DNA of 17,968 nt from Actinomycetota bacterium (GTDB taxonomy: Bacteria > Actinomycetota > Thermoleophilia > Gaiellales > Gaiellaceae): NCBI GenBank assembly GCA_020029625.1, contig JAIBJP010000021.1, positions 1 to 17,968 on the forward strand. Direction: 5' to 3'. The first letter of the stretch is position 1. Every line of letters starts with the position of its first letter. The notes under the pieces were generated by a model. That model ran no database searches. It saw nothing but the letters and a program-made list of their open reading frames with translations, and had not been told where the DNA came from. Shown one piece after another: positions 1-6,738 of the stretch. The position numbers were made by a program, and so were the translations under genes.

Positions 1-1014
1 GGCACGGGGGACGTCTTCGGGCTCGGCGCCAACTACCCCGTCATGCTCGCCGGCTCGCTCGAGCCCTACGGCTGGGCGATCTGCGTCGGCGGCTCGAACG
101 TCCTCGCGCAGGCAATGGTGCGCTTCCTCGAAGGCCACGGGGGCGAGGTTCGCGTGGGCGCGCCGGTCGTCCGCATCGAGGTCGAGGGTGGACTCGCACG
201 GGCGGTCGAGCTCGCGGACGGCACGCGCATCCCGGTGCCGGGGATCCTCGTCTCGAACCTTGACCCGAAGCACACCTTTCTCGAGCTCGTCGGCGAGGAG
301 GAGCTCGCGGAGGCCTTCGCCCGCGCCTGCCGGCGCTGGCGCTACGACGAGCTTTCGATGTTCTGTGTCTATCTCGCCCTCGAGGCACCCGTCCACTGGA
401 AGGCCGCCGACTGGGACGAAGGCGTCGACCAGTGCTTCGCCGTCTCGCTCTGCGAATCGCTCGACGTCCTCGACGACAACGCCTCCGACTGCCGCCTGGG
501 TATTCCGCCCCGCCAGCCGGGTCTCTTCACCGTCCATCCCTCACTCTTCGAGCCGAGCCTCTGCCCGCCGGGAAAGGCGGCCTCCTTCTGCGAGCAGATC
601 GCGCCCTACGAGTTAAGGGAGGGCGGCCCGGGCGCGTGGGAAGAGGCAAAGGGGGCGTACGCCGAGACGGTCCTCGAACGCTGGCGCGATTACGTCGGGC
701 CGGGCAGCATCGAATCCGAACGGATCGTCGGTCGCTACGTTGCGAGCCCGCTCGACATCGAGTTGCGGATGCCGAGCATGAAGCACGGCGACTGGAACCA
801 CGGTGAGATGACCCAGGACCAGCTGGGCGTGTTCCGGCCCTTCCACGAGTACCCGCCCTATCGCACTGCCTTCGAGAACGTCTATCTGTGCGGCTCGTCC
901 ACGCACCCAGGCGGGTCGATCGGCGGTGCCTGCGGGCACAACGCGGCCGGCGCGATCGCCCAGGATCTCGGGCTCGACGCCTGGTGGCGCCGTGCAGAGG
1001 CTGCGGTTGGCTGA
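1..1014 (+). CDS. FAD-dependent oxidoreductase, phytoene-desaturase/PYROXD2-like (5' truncated)
   Basis: The reading frame is open from the first base and ends in TGA at 1012-1014, so the N-terminal part with the Rossmann GxGxxG nucleotide-binding motif lies outside the window. The visible 337 residues match the C-terminal two thirds of the CrtI/PYROXD2-like NAD(P)/FAD oxidoreductases. A GGSNVLAQAM helix is followed by a segment with 'GGEVRVGAPVVRI' (side-chain contacts to FAD in this family) and by 'VSNLDPKHTF'. The C-terminal FAD-binding signature 'YLCGSSTHPGGSIGGACGHN' is encoded at about 880-940. Such enzymes desaturate or oxidise lipids, carotenoids or related hydrophobic substrates; the substrate here cannot be read. 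The 3' end overlaps the downstream P450 start by about 23 bp, so the two are likely co-transcribed and may act on one substrate. Confident of the family, not of the reaction. Confidence 0.85.
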   Translation, partial: GTGDVFGLGANYPVMLAGSLEPYGWAICVGGSNVLAQAMVRFLEGHGGEVRVGAPVVRIEVEGGLARAVELADGTRIPVPGILVSNLDPKHTFLELVGEEELAEAFARACRRWRYDELSMFCVYLALEAPVHWKAADWDEGVDQCFAVSLCESLDVLDDNASDCRLGIPPRQPGLFTVHPSLFEPSLCPPGKAASFCEQIAPYELREGGPGAWEEAKGAYAETVLERWRDYVGPGSIESERIVGRYVASPLDIELRMPSMKHGDWNHGEMTQDQLGVFRPFHEYPPYRTAFENVYLCGSSTHPGGSIGGACGHNAAGAIAQDLGLDAWWRRAEAAVG

Positions 1015-2257
1015 GACTCCCGCGCTCGTCCCGCAGGTGGAGCTCGCCGAAGCCGAGGAAGCGGAGCGGCAGGAGCGTTTCCCCGTGGGCGCTGCGATCG
1101 AGTTCGCGGACCTGGAGGAGCACGGGCGTGCGGCGGCGCTCGACCGACTCCGCAAGACCGAGCCGGTCTCCTGGGTGCGGGCGCTCGGCGGCTGGCTCGT
1201 AACGTCGCATCCGCTGGGGCGGAACGTCCTCGCGAGGACAAGCGACTTCACCGTCTGGGCGGAGCCGAACCTGGTTCGAGCCTCGCTCGGAGTGATGATG
1301 CTGACGAGCGACCCGCCGGACCACGAGCGCCAGCGACAGCCGTTCGACGAGCCGTTCCGGATGCGCTCGGTGCGCGAGCGGTTCGAAGATCGGGTGTCTG
1401 CTCGCGTCGAGCGGCTCCTCGACTCGCTTGCGCCGCGCGGGTCGTGTGAGCTAATCGGCGATTTTGCGGCGCCGTTCTCGATCGGCGTCGCCGGCGACAT
1501 CCTCGGCCTCTCGCTCGACGACGTGCCGAAGATCCAGGACTTCTACGAGGCCTTCGCGGGCGCGATGACCTACGACGGCGATCCCGAGCCGCAGCGACGC
1601 GCCGACGCCGCGCGGGCAGCCTTCAACGAGATCCTCCTCACCGAGCTGGCGCGGGTCCGCGAGCAACCGGACGGCTCGATCACTTCGGCCGTCACGAACG
1701 ATCCGGCGACAGAGCTCTCGGACGACGCGATCGTCGCGCAGCTGCGCGTCATCCTTTTCGGGGCGATCGAGACGGTCGAGTCCATGGTCGTGAACGCCGT
1801 TCTGCTCCTGCTCGAGCATCCGGAGGAGCTGGGCGCGGTGCAAGCGGAACCGAGCTTGGTCCCGAACGCCGTCGAAGAGGCCATGCGGTTGATCCCGCCC
1901 GTGGCCTTCATCGAGCGCTGGACGGCGACGGCGACGGCGCTCGGCGATGTGGATCTTGGCCCCGGTGAGTTCGTCGGTGTCTCGACGCTCGCTGCCAACC
2001 GCGATCCGGAGATCTTCGAGCACCCGCTCCGCTTCGACGTTCGCCGCCAGAACGCGAGGCACCACCTCGCCTTCAGCTTTGGCGCGCATCACTGCCTGGG
2101 GTTCAACATGGCACGCCTGCAGGGGCCGATCGCCGTTCAGGCGATCCTCGACCGCCTGCCGGGCCTCGAGCTCGTCGAGGCGCCCGAGCCGCGCGGCTTT
2201 GCGTTCCGCCGGCCGCCCGAGCTTCGCCTTCGCTGGGCGAGCGTAAGCGCTGCCTAG
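992..2257 (+). CDS. Cytochrome P450
   Basis: This is a 421-residue soluble bacterial P450, a normal length for the family. Visible signatures are HxxxR at residues 111-115 (C helix, haem propionate contact), the I-helix motif FGAIET ending near residue 261 (a Glu-Thr version of the acid-alcohol pair for O2 activation), ExxR at 296-299 (EAMR), 'ANRDPEIF', and the haem loop FSFGAHHCLG at 361-370 with Cys368 as axial ligand. All key residues are present, so it should be an active monooxygenase. It needs ferredoxin and reductase partners that are not in the window. I chose the GTG at 992 because GGTGG lies about 4 bases upstream. The longer frame from 926 lies wholly inside the preceding gene; GTG 1037 is an alternative. 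The TAG stop at 2255-2257 is also the edge of a palindromic element. Likely in one operon with the upstream FAD oxidoreductase. Confidence 0.92.
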   Translation: MQRLRLAETPALVPQVELAEAEEAERQERFPVGAAIEFADLEEHGRAAALDRLRKTEPVSWVRALGGWLVTSHPLGRNVLARTSDFTVWAEPNLVRASLGVMMLTSDPPDHERQRQPFDEPFRMRSVRERFEDRVSARVERLLDSLAPRGSCELIGDFAAPFSIGVAGDILGLSLDDVPKIQDFYEAFAGAMTYDGDPEPQRRADAARAAFNEILLTELARVREQPDGSITSAVTNDPATELSDDAIVAQLRVILFGAIETVESMVVNAVLLLLEHPEELGAVQAEPSLVPNAVEEAMRLIPPVAFIERWTATATALGDVDLGPGEFVGVSTLAANRDPEIFEHPLRFDVRRQNARHHLAFSFGAHHCLGFNMARLQGPIAVQAILDRLPGLELVEAPEPRGFAFRRPPELRLRWASVSAA

Positions 2258-2420
2258 AGCCCGTCTCAAAATGAGGACCTGAGCCGCCAGGCCGCGCTGG
2301 ACTGCGCGATGCGTCGTCCTCGGTCGCGCCCGTATCTCACTCGATACGAGCGCTCCCTGCGTCCTTGCCTCGCATCGCCCATCGCGCCCCGGCGACGAGG
2401 CCTCATTCCGACACGAGCTC
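2257..2420. repeat. 164-bp imperfect palindrome between convergent genes
   Basis: The first bases, GAGCCCGTCTCAAAATGAGG, match the reverse complement of the last bases, GAGCTCGTGTCGGAATGAGG, at 16 of 20 positions. Farther in, GCGATGCG (2306-2313) pairs with CGCATCGC (2371-2378). The centre is a CGTATC/GATACG hairpin with a TCACTC loop (2331-2348), extended after one mismatch by GCGC on each side. The whole sequence therefore folds back on itself with mismatches and small indels. It starts at the last base of the P450 stop and ends one base before the stop of the minus-strand gene. It could be a bidirectional terminator, a palindromic dispersed element (MITE or REP-like) or a structured RNA. 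I see no second copy in the window. Confidence 0.7.
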
Positions 2421-3506
2421 TCAGCTCTGCCAGACCCGGCCCGCGACCCGCGCGACGAGCTCGAGCTTGCGCCACTGCGTCTCCTCGTCGATCTCGTTCC
2501 CCTCGATGACCGAGGCGAAGCCGCACTGGGTCGACAGCGCGAGCTGGTCGAGCGGCAAGTACAGCGATGCCTCTTGGAGCTTCTGTAGCAGGTCGTCCTC
2601 GCTCTCGAGCTCGCGCTGCTTCGAGCTGACGAGCCCCATGACGACGACTCGGCCCGACGGTGTGAAGCGGATCGACTCGTAACCGCCGTCGCGACCGACG
2701 TCGTCCCACTCTACGAGGAAGACGTCGTAGGGGAGCTCGCCGAACAGGCGCTCCGCGACCGGCTCGAGCGAGCCGGCGCAGATCCAGCGCGAGCGGTAGT
2801 TGCCTCGGCAGACGTGCAGTCCCGTGGTCACTCCTTCCGGGATCCCTTCCAGGATCGCCTTGTCGGCGGCGATGGCCTTCTCGAGGAGCTCCGAGACGGG
2901 GTGGCCCGCCGCCTCGAAGCGCGCGCTCCAGTCGGCGTCGACGAGGTACGGGTAGAGCGGAAAGTCGAGCTGGACGTAGCAGCAACCGGCGTCGACCGCG
3001 TCGGCGATGAGCTCGCGCTCGATCGCGATTGCATGGGCGACGAACTCGTCCAGGGTCGAGTACGCGCCGGCCGAGACCCCGAACGGGTGCACGAAGATCG
3101 AGGCGGCCGGGAAGGTGATCTTGAACGGACGATCGGTGAGTCGCGCCACGAAGGCGGCCTCTCTCGCGGCCGGGCTGTCCACCTTCACGAGCCGCGCATC
3201 GATCGAGGGCACCGTCAAAATCACGGTCTCACCCCGCTCGTTCGTGAACTCGACAGCACTCCGGTCGGTCGCGATCCCCTCGACGGCGTCGTAGAACGAG
3301 TTGAGGAACATCCAGCGCCGGAACTCCCCGTCGGAGACGACATCGAGGCCGATCTCGATTTGACGCTGGACGACCCGATCGATGGCGGCGTCCGTAACGG
3401 CGCCGAGATGCGCGGGGTCGGAGCGTTGCTTGACCGCCGCCTGCAACTCCGAGGGCCGGAGCAGGCTGCCGACGACCTCGGCGCGCGCCGGGCGGCGAGG
3501 GTTCAT
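2421..3506 (-). CDS. MetE-like cobalamin-independent methyltransferase (C-terminal-domain-only form)
   Basis: The 361-residue protein belongs to the UROD/MetE-like TIM-barrel superfamily and matches the catalytic C-terminal half of methionine synthase MetE; full MetE is about 750 residues. It begins with 'RAEVVGSLLRP' and continues with 'DVVSDGEFRRWMF' and 'VQLDFPLYPY'. The zinc ligands expected of the family are present: His231 and Cys233 in 'GLHVCRGNY', Glu266 in 'FLVEWDD' and Cys328 in 'LSTQCGF'. It probably transfers a methyl group to a thiol using zinc, but with no N-terminal folate half the donor and acceptor are uncertain; methionine synthesis, methylthiol or C1 metabolism are all possible. 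I chose ATG 3506 because family homology starts just after it. The frame is open farther upstream to 3752 but that extension is low-complexity and unlike the family. No good ribosome-binding site is visible. Confidence 0.85.
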   Translation of the reverse strand: MNPRRPARAEVVGSLLRPSELQAAVKQRSDPAHLGAVTDAAIDRVVQRQIEIGLDVVSDGEFRRWMFLNSFYDAVEGIATDRSAVEFTNERGETVILTVPSIDARLVKVDSPAAREAAFVARLTDRPFKITFPAASIFVHPFGVSAGAYSTLDEFVAHAIAIERELIADAVDAGCCYVQLDFPLYPYLVDADWSARFEAAGHPVSELLEKAIAADKAILEGIPEGVTTGLHVCRGNYRSRWICAGSLEPVAERLFGELPYDVFLVEWDDVGRDGGYESIRFTPSGRVVVMGLVSSKQRELESEDDLLQKLQEASLYLPLDQLALSTQCGFASVIEGNEIDEETQWRKLELVARVAGRVWQS

Positions 3507-3737
3507 CTGCCGGATGGTAAGGGTCTCGCGCACGAGGGCTGCCGCTGTCTCGGAAAGCGCGCACTTCCTCGTCGAGGTCGAGAAGGTGCGCGGCGCGCCT
3601 CCCGCCGACCCCGATGGCTTACGACCGCGCGAGTTCGGCCTCAACACGTGCTTCACCATCTCAGCACCTTGAAGGACGAATGACGGTCGAAATCGGAATG
3701 CGGCTACGGCCGGGTACAAGACGGGTATGTCAGGTCC

Positions 3738-3830
3738 GGCACGCGCGGGCATGCGCGTCCACTACTTCAGCTCAAGAACCGCTCATTTTCCAGCGACAAC
3801 GTACCCGCGCGTGCCCGCGGGTGGACGCGC
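3738..3830. repeat. Two pairs of short perfect inverted repeats
   Basis: GGCACGCGCGGG (3738-3749) is the exact reverse complement of 3804-3815. GCGCGTCCAC (3753-3762) is the exact reverse complement of 3821-3830. The two pairs are interleaved, not nested, so they cannot form one simple hairpin; they look more like protein-binding arms or a pseudoknot. They lie immediately before the tRNA 3' fragment. GC-rich sequence makes some chance repeats likely. Confidence 0.45.
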
Positions 3831-3844
3831 GTCTCCTACTCGTC

Positions 3845-3891
3845 TTTCACTCGTAATGAAGGGGTCCCCGGTTCGAGTCCGGGCGTCGGCT
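3845..3891 (+). pseudogene. Orphan 3' half of tRNA-Thr(CGT), probable integration (att) scar
   Basis: The sequence folds as the 3' part of a tRNA. The anticodon stem TTTCA/TGAAG (one G-T pair) closes the 7-base loop CTCGTAA with anticodon CGT (Thr, codon ACG). A 5-base variable region follows (GGGTC). The T arm is CCCGG-TTCGAGT-CCGGG, then the acceptor strand CGTCGGC and discriminator T; no CCA is encoded. The 5' part is missing: no D arm and no GCCGACG acceptor strand lie at the expected distance upstream. Tyrosine recombinases commonly integrate at the anticodon or T arm of tRNA genes and duplicate the 3' end, which is the simplest explanation. A decayed tRNA gene is the alternative. It is not a functional tRNA as it stands. 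Confidence 0.75.
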
Positions 3892-4086
3892 TCTCTTTCC
3901 AAGCCATTCGCCACTCGACGTCTCTTCGCTGAAGACCGCGTGTCAAGCGGTGCGTCAAGGTAGCGCCCAAGCGTGGTGGCTACCAATTGAGGGCCGGCGC
4001 TGCCTACTCTTGTAATCGCCGCGCAAGAAGCACGACGCCGGGGATCGGGCGAAGCGGACATCCTGCCGCCATAAGCTTGGCTGTGC

Positions 4087-4659
4087 ATGGCCGAGACGGA
4101 GCTCCGCTCTATCGTGCTCGTAGAGGGACCGAGCGACAGGGCAGTTTTTCGGGCGCTCGCCGAGCGGCGAGGCGACGACCTCGATGGTGAGGGCGTGTCG
4201 ATCGTCACGATGGGTGGGTACGGGAACCTCGGTCGCTTCCTCGAAAAGTACGGGCCTGCGGGGCTCGGCGTTCGGCTCGCGGGCCTCTACGACGCCCCGG
4301 AGGAGCCCCACTTCCAGCGCGGACTCGAGCGGGCTGGCTTCGGCTCGGGCCTCACGCGTGCTGACCTCGAGGCGCTTGGCTTCTATGCGTGCGACGCCGA
4401 CCTCGAGGACGAGCTCACCCGCGCCATGGGCCCTGCGGCAATGGAGGAGCTGCTCGCAACGCAGGGGGAGCTCAGCGCGTTTCGCACCTACCAGAAGCAA
4501 CCGGCGCACCGGGAGCGGGCGATCGAGACACAGCTGCGGGGTTTTCTATGGAACCGGAAGCTCAAGTACGGAGTGCTGCTGATCAAGGCGCTCGACGTCG
4601 ACCGCGTCCCGCGACCGCTCGCCGCTGTGCTCGCGCACGTACTCCCGGCAGCTCAGTGA
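4087..4659 (+). CDS. Stand-alone TOPRIM-domain protein, OLD-nuclease type
   Basis: The 190-residue protein starts with 'SIVLVEGPSDRAVF' (residues 8-21), the TOPRIM motif with catalytic-type Glu13 and Asp17. A second acidic strand 'LAGLYDA' follows at 65-70, then 'FYACDADLEDEL' at 99-110 and 'KALDVDRVP' at 167-175, as in the C-terminal metal-dependent nuclease domain of OLD-family ATP-dependent endonucleases. The N-terminal ABC ATPase of those enzymes is absent and no ATPase gene is adjacent, so the protein is a domain-only version. It may bind Mg2+ and cut or nick nucleic acid, perhaps in repair or phage defence; this is inference. ATG 4087 follows 'GGCTGTGC' with no clear ribosome-binding site. 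It sits about 200 bp from the tRNA scar, so it may be island cargo. The family resemblance is good; the role is unknown. Confidence 0.72.
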   Translation: MAETELRSIVLVEGPSDRAVFRALAERRGDDLDGEGVSIVTMGGYGNLGRFLEKYGPAGLGVRLAGLYDAPEEPHFQRGLERAGFGSGLTRADLEALGFYACDADLEDELTRAMGPAAMEELLATQGELSAFRTYQKQPAHRERAIETQLRGFLWNRKLKYGVLLIKALDVDRVPRPLAAVLAHVLPAAQ

Positions 4660-4813
4660 GCCTCTCCCACGCCAGGCCCGGGCTTGCCTCGTCGATTGCG
4701 GCTTTAGGTTGACGCCCGCTTGGCACGAGCTCCCAAAAGCCGCTCGCCGGGCGGGTTCACGCTGGGACCACTTCACGCGGCGTGAGGTTCTAAAGACAGA
4801 GGCCAGCAAGCGA

Positions 4814-4840
4814 TGTCGATTTCGCGTTGGCTCGTTCGAC
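4814..4840 (+). promoter_or_regulatory. Candidate ECF42-type sigma promoter
   Basis: TGTCGA (4814-4819) is followed after 17 bases by CGAC (4837-4840). From memory this agrees with the promoter described for ECF42 sigma factors (TGTCGA at -35, CGAT/C at -10). It lies 43 bases upstream of the DGPF gene that is paired with such a sigma factor, so the sigma factor probably drives its own operon. Confidence 0.6.
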
Positions 4841-4869
4841 AAGTAGGTAGTAGGTAAAACCGACTAACC

Positions 4870-4875
4870 AAGGAG
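4870..4875 (+). promoter_or_regulatory. Strong ribosome-binding site of the DGPF gene
   Basis: AAGGAG ends 7 bases before ATG 4883 and fixes that start. It is among the best Shine-Dalgarno matches in the window. Confidence 0.75.
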
Positions 4876-4882
4876 CTAGTCA

Positions 4883-5302
4883 ATGAGAGTCATGGTGCTG
4901 GTCAAGGCGAGCTCGGAGTCCGAGGCGGGGGAGATGCCCTCGACCGAGGATCTGGCGGAGATGGGCAAGTACAACGAGGAGCTGGTAAAGGCAGGCGTCA
5001 TGCTTGCTGGCGAGGGCATCGCCCCCACTTCGCGCGGGAAGCGGGTCCAGTTCAACGGCCCGACTGAGCGACGCGTCATCGACGGGCCGTTCACCGAGAC
5101 GAAGGAGCTCATCGCCGGTTACTGGCTTTGGCAAGTCAAGTCGATGGACGAGGCCGTTGAGTGGCTCAAGCGCGCACCGTTCCAGGAGGGCGTGGTCGAG
5201 ATCCGGCCGGTTCTCGAAGAAGAGGACTTCGGCGAGGAGTTCACGCCCGAGCTGCGCGACCAGGAGCGGCGCATCCGCGAGCAGACGGAGCAGAACAAGT
5301 AG
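4883..5302 (+). CDS. DGPF/YCII-family protein, partner of the ECF sigma factor
   Basis: The 139-residue protein is a single YCII-like (DGPF) domain. It opens with 'MRVMVLVKA' as the first strand, carries 'VIDGPFTETKELIAGYW' at residues 65-81 with the name-giving DGPF at 67-70, and ends with the usual 'EIRPVLEEEDFGEEFTPEL'. YCII folds are small dimeric ferredoxin-like proteins. DGPF proteins are regularly encoded beside ECF42-group sigma factors, but their biochemical role is not established. The sigma factor GTG starts 4 bases after this stop, so the two are co-translated from a promoter at 4814-4840. No membrane segment or signal peptide is seen. Confidence 0.9.
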   Translation: MRVMVLVKASSESEAGEMPSTEDLAEMGKYNEELVKAGVMLAGEGIAPTSRGKRVQFNGPTERRVIDGPFTETKELIAGYWLWQVKSMDEAVEWLKRAPFQEGVVEIRPVLEEEDFGEEFTPELRDQERRIREQTEQNK

Positions 5303-5306
5303 GGCC

Positions 5307-6620
5307 GTGCCCGAGGCCGACGTCAAGCGCACGATCGACGCAATCTGGCGTATCGAGTCCACGAGACTTATCGCCGGGCTGGCGCGGATCGTGCGCGACG
5401 TCGGACTCGCCGAGGACCTGGCCCAAGAGGCATTTGTGGCCGCGCTCGAGCAGTGGCCCGAATCCGGCGTCCCGGAGCGGCCCGGCGCCTGGCTCATGGC
5501 CACCGCTAAGCACCGCGCCATCGACAGGCTGCGGAGGGCAAGTCTGCACGAGCGCAAGACGGCCGAGCTCGTCCGCGAGCTGGAGCGAAGCGGCGCATCC
5601 AACCCGGCCGATCTGGCGGCCGCGATCCCGGACACCATCGAGGACGACCTGCTGCGGCTGATCTTCACCACGTGCCATTCGGTGCTGTCGGCCGATGCCC
5701 GGGTCGCGCTGACGCTGAGGCTGCTTGGCGGGCTGACCACAGTAGAGATCGCACGGGCCTATCTCGTCGCCGAATCGACCATCGCCCAGCGGATCGTGCG
5801 CGCGAGGAAAACGCTAGCCGCGGCGCACGTGCCGTTCGAGGTGCCGGACCGCGACGAGCTGCCGAAGCGCCTCGGATCGGTCCTCGAGTCGATCTACCTG
5901 ATTTTCAACGAGGGCTATTCGCCGACAGCGGGGGATTCGTGGCTGCGGACGGAGCTACTGGAGGAGGCGCTTCGCCTCGGCCGCATCCTGGCCGGGCTGA
6001 TGCCAGAGGAATCGGAGGTCCAGGGCCTCGTTGCGCTGATGGAGCTCCAGGGGTCGCGGTCGCGGGCCCGTGTCGGGCCGAGCGGCGAGCCGATCCTCCT
6101 GAACGACCAGGACCGCTCGCGCTGGGATTACGTGCTCGTGACGCGTGGTCTCTCCGCACTCGAACGGGCGACGAGCCTGAAAGCACCGCTCGGGCCGTAC
6201 ACCCTTCAGGCTGCAATAGCCGCCTGCCACGCGCGTGCCCGGATCCCGGAGGACACCGACTGGAAGCAGATCGTGGCGCTCTACGACGCGCTGGCGCAGG
6301 TCATGCCCTCGCCCGTGGTCGAGTTGAACCGCGCGGTGGCCGTGTCGATGGCCTACGGACCCGAGGCGGGCCTGGAGCTGGTGGACGCCCTCGCCGACGA
6401 GCCGGCGCTGCGCGACTACCACCTGCTGCCGAGCGTGCGCGGCGATCTCCTCGCGAAACTGGGGCGCGGCCACGAGGCGAGTCGCGAGTTCGACCACGCA
6501 GCCACGCTTGCGACCAACGTGCAGCAGCGCAAGTTGCTTCGCGAGCGTGCCAGCCGCGCTGGCGCATCCTCGAGACCTTGGCCAGCGACACCTGGCGAAC
6601 GACTTTGCGCCGGAGGCTAA
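5307..6620 (+). CDS. ECF sigma factor, ECF42-like, with long C-terminal extension
   Basis: The 437-residue protein begins with sigma-70 region 2: 'GLAEDLAQEAFVAALEQWP' and 'GAWLMATAKHRAIDRLRR', roughly residues 30-76. Region 4 follows with the helix-turn-helix 'GGLTTVEIARAYLVAESTIA' near 145-164. A DUF6596/TPR-like extension of about 250 residues then starts with 'ESIYLIFNEGYSP'. This domain order and the adjacent DGPF gene fit the ECF42 group, where the C-terminal extension is thought to control activity instead of a membrane anti-sigma factor; none is encoded here. Start GTG 5307 lies 4 bases after the DGPF stop. The frame is open upstream to 5004 but that part lies inside the DGPF gene. 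Likely autoregulated through the promoter before the DGPF gene. The extreme C-terminus (from 'SRAGASSRPWP') looks less family-like. Confidence 0.9.
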   Translation: MPEADVKRTIDAIWRIESTRLIAGLARIVRDVGLAEDLAQEAFVAALEQWPESGVPERPGAWLMATAKHRAIDRLRRASLHERKTAELVRELERSGASNPADLAAAIPDTIEDDLLRLIFTTCHSVLSADARVALTLRLLGGLTTVEIARAYLVAESTIAQRIVRARKTLAAAHVPFEVPDRDELPKRLGSVLESIYLIFNEGYSPTAGDSWLRTELLEEALRLGRILAGLMPEESEVQGLVALMELQGSRSRARVGPSGEPILLNDQDRSRWDYVLVTRGLSALERATSLKAPLGPYTLQAAIAACHARARIPEDTDWKQIVALYDALAQVMPSPVVELNRAVAVSMAYGPEAGLELVDALADEPALRDYHLLPSVRGDLLAKLGRGHEASREFDHAATLATNVQQRKLLRERASRAGASSRPWPATPGERLCAGG

Positions 6621-6658
6621 GTTCGTCCAGTTCGGCGTCAGCCGGGGCCACCTTCTGC

Positions 6659-6678
6659 ACGAGCGCATGCATGCTCGT
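6659..6678. terminator. Weak stem-loop after the sigma gene
   Basis: ACGAGC (6659-6664) pairs with GCTCGT (6673-6678) around the loop GCATGCAT. There is no U-tract, so termination is only a possibility. It lies in the 118-bp gap between the sigma-factor gene and the DUF4389 gene, where I see no other feature apart from the ribosome-binding site. Confidence 0.25.
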
Positions 6679-6738
6679 TCCGACGGCCGGCAGGTCGGTG
6701 TGAAAGGGTTCCGAGGCTAGAGGCGATCGGAGGTCGAC

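Larger units (their letters stand above)
3507..4086. other. 580-bp gene-free stretch with repeats and a tRNA scar
   Basis: No convincing coding region is present. The frames that are open here are either an N-terminal extension of the MetE-like gene or antisense readings. The stretch should contain the minus-strand promoter of the MetE-like gene, though I see no clear boxes. It holds the inverted repeats at 3738-3830, the tRNA-Thr 3' half at 3845-3891, and a small GGTAGC/GCTACC hairpin near 3959-3984. By eye it is less GC-rich than the neighbouring genes around 3760-3960. I found no integrase gene or fragment. Confidence 0.6.

Noticed and set aside
2266..2985. Minus-strand open frame of 239 residues
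   Set aside because: It is an arginine-rich shadow frame over the MetE-like gene and the palindrome, without family motifs.
3507..3752. 82-residue N-terminal extension of the MetE-like protein
   Set aside because: The family match begins just after the ATG at 3506. The extension is unlike the family and has no ribosome-binding site.
3816..3891. A complete tRNA-Thr gene
   Set aside because: The region where the 5' acceptor strand and D arm should be has neither the complementary GCCGACG nor a D-arm sequence.
3892..4086. Integrase or excisionase gene next to the att scar
   Set aside because: No frame here shows the R-H-R-Y residues of tyrosine recombinases or any other integrase motif.
3783..4208. 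Minus-strand open frame containing ADARTRTGDPFITSE
   Set aside because: That peptide is the antisense reading of the tRNA-Thr 3' half. The rest of the frame is antisense to the start of the TOPRIM gene and resembles no family.
6301..6720. Short frames on both strands after the sigma gene (6301-6672 minus, 6508-6720 plus)
   Set aside because: They have no recognisable motif and no ribosome-binding site, and mostly overlap the sigma gene.
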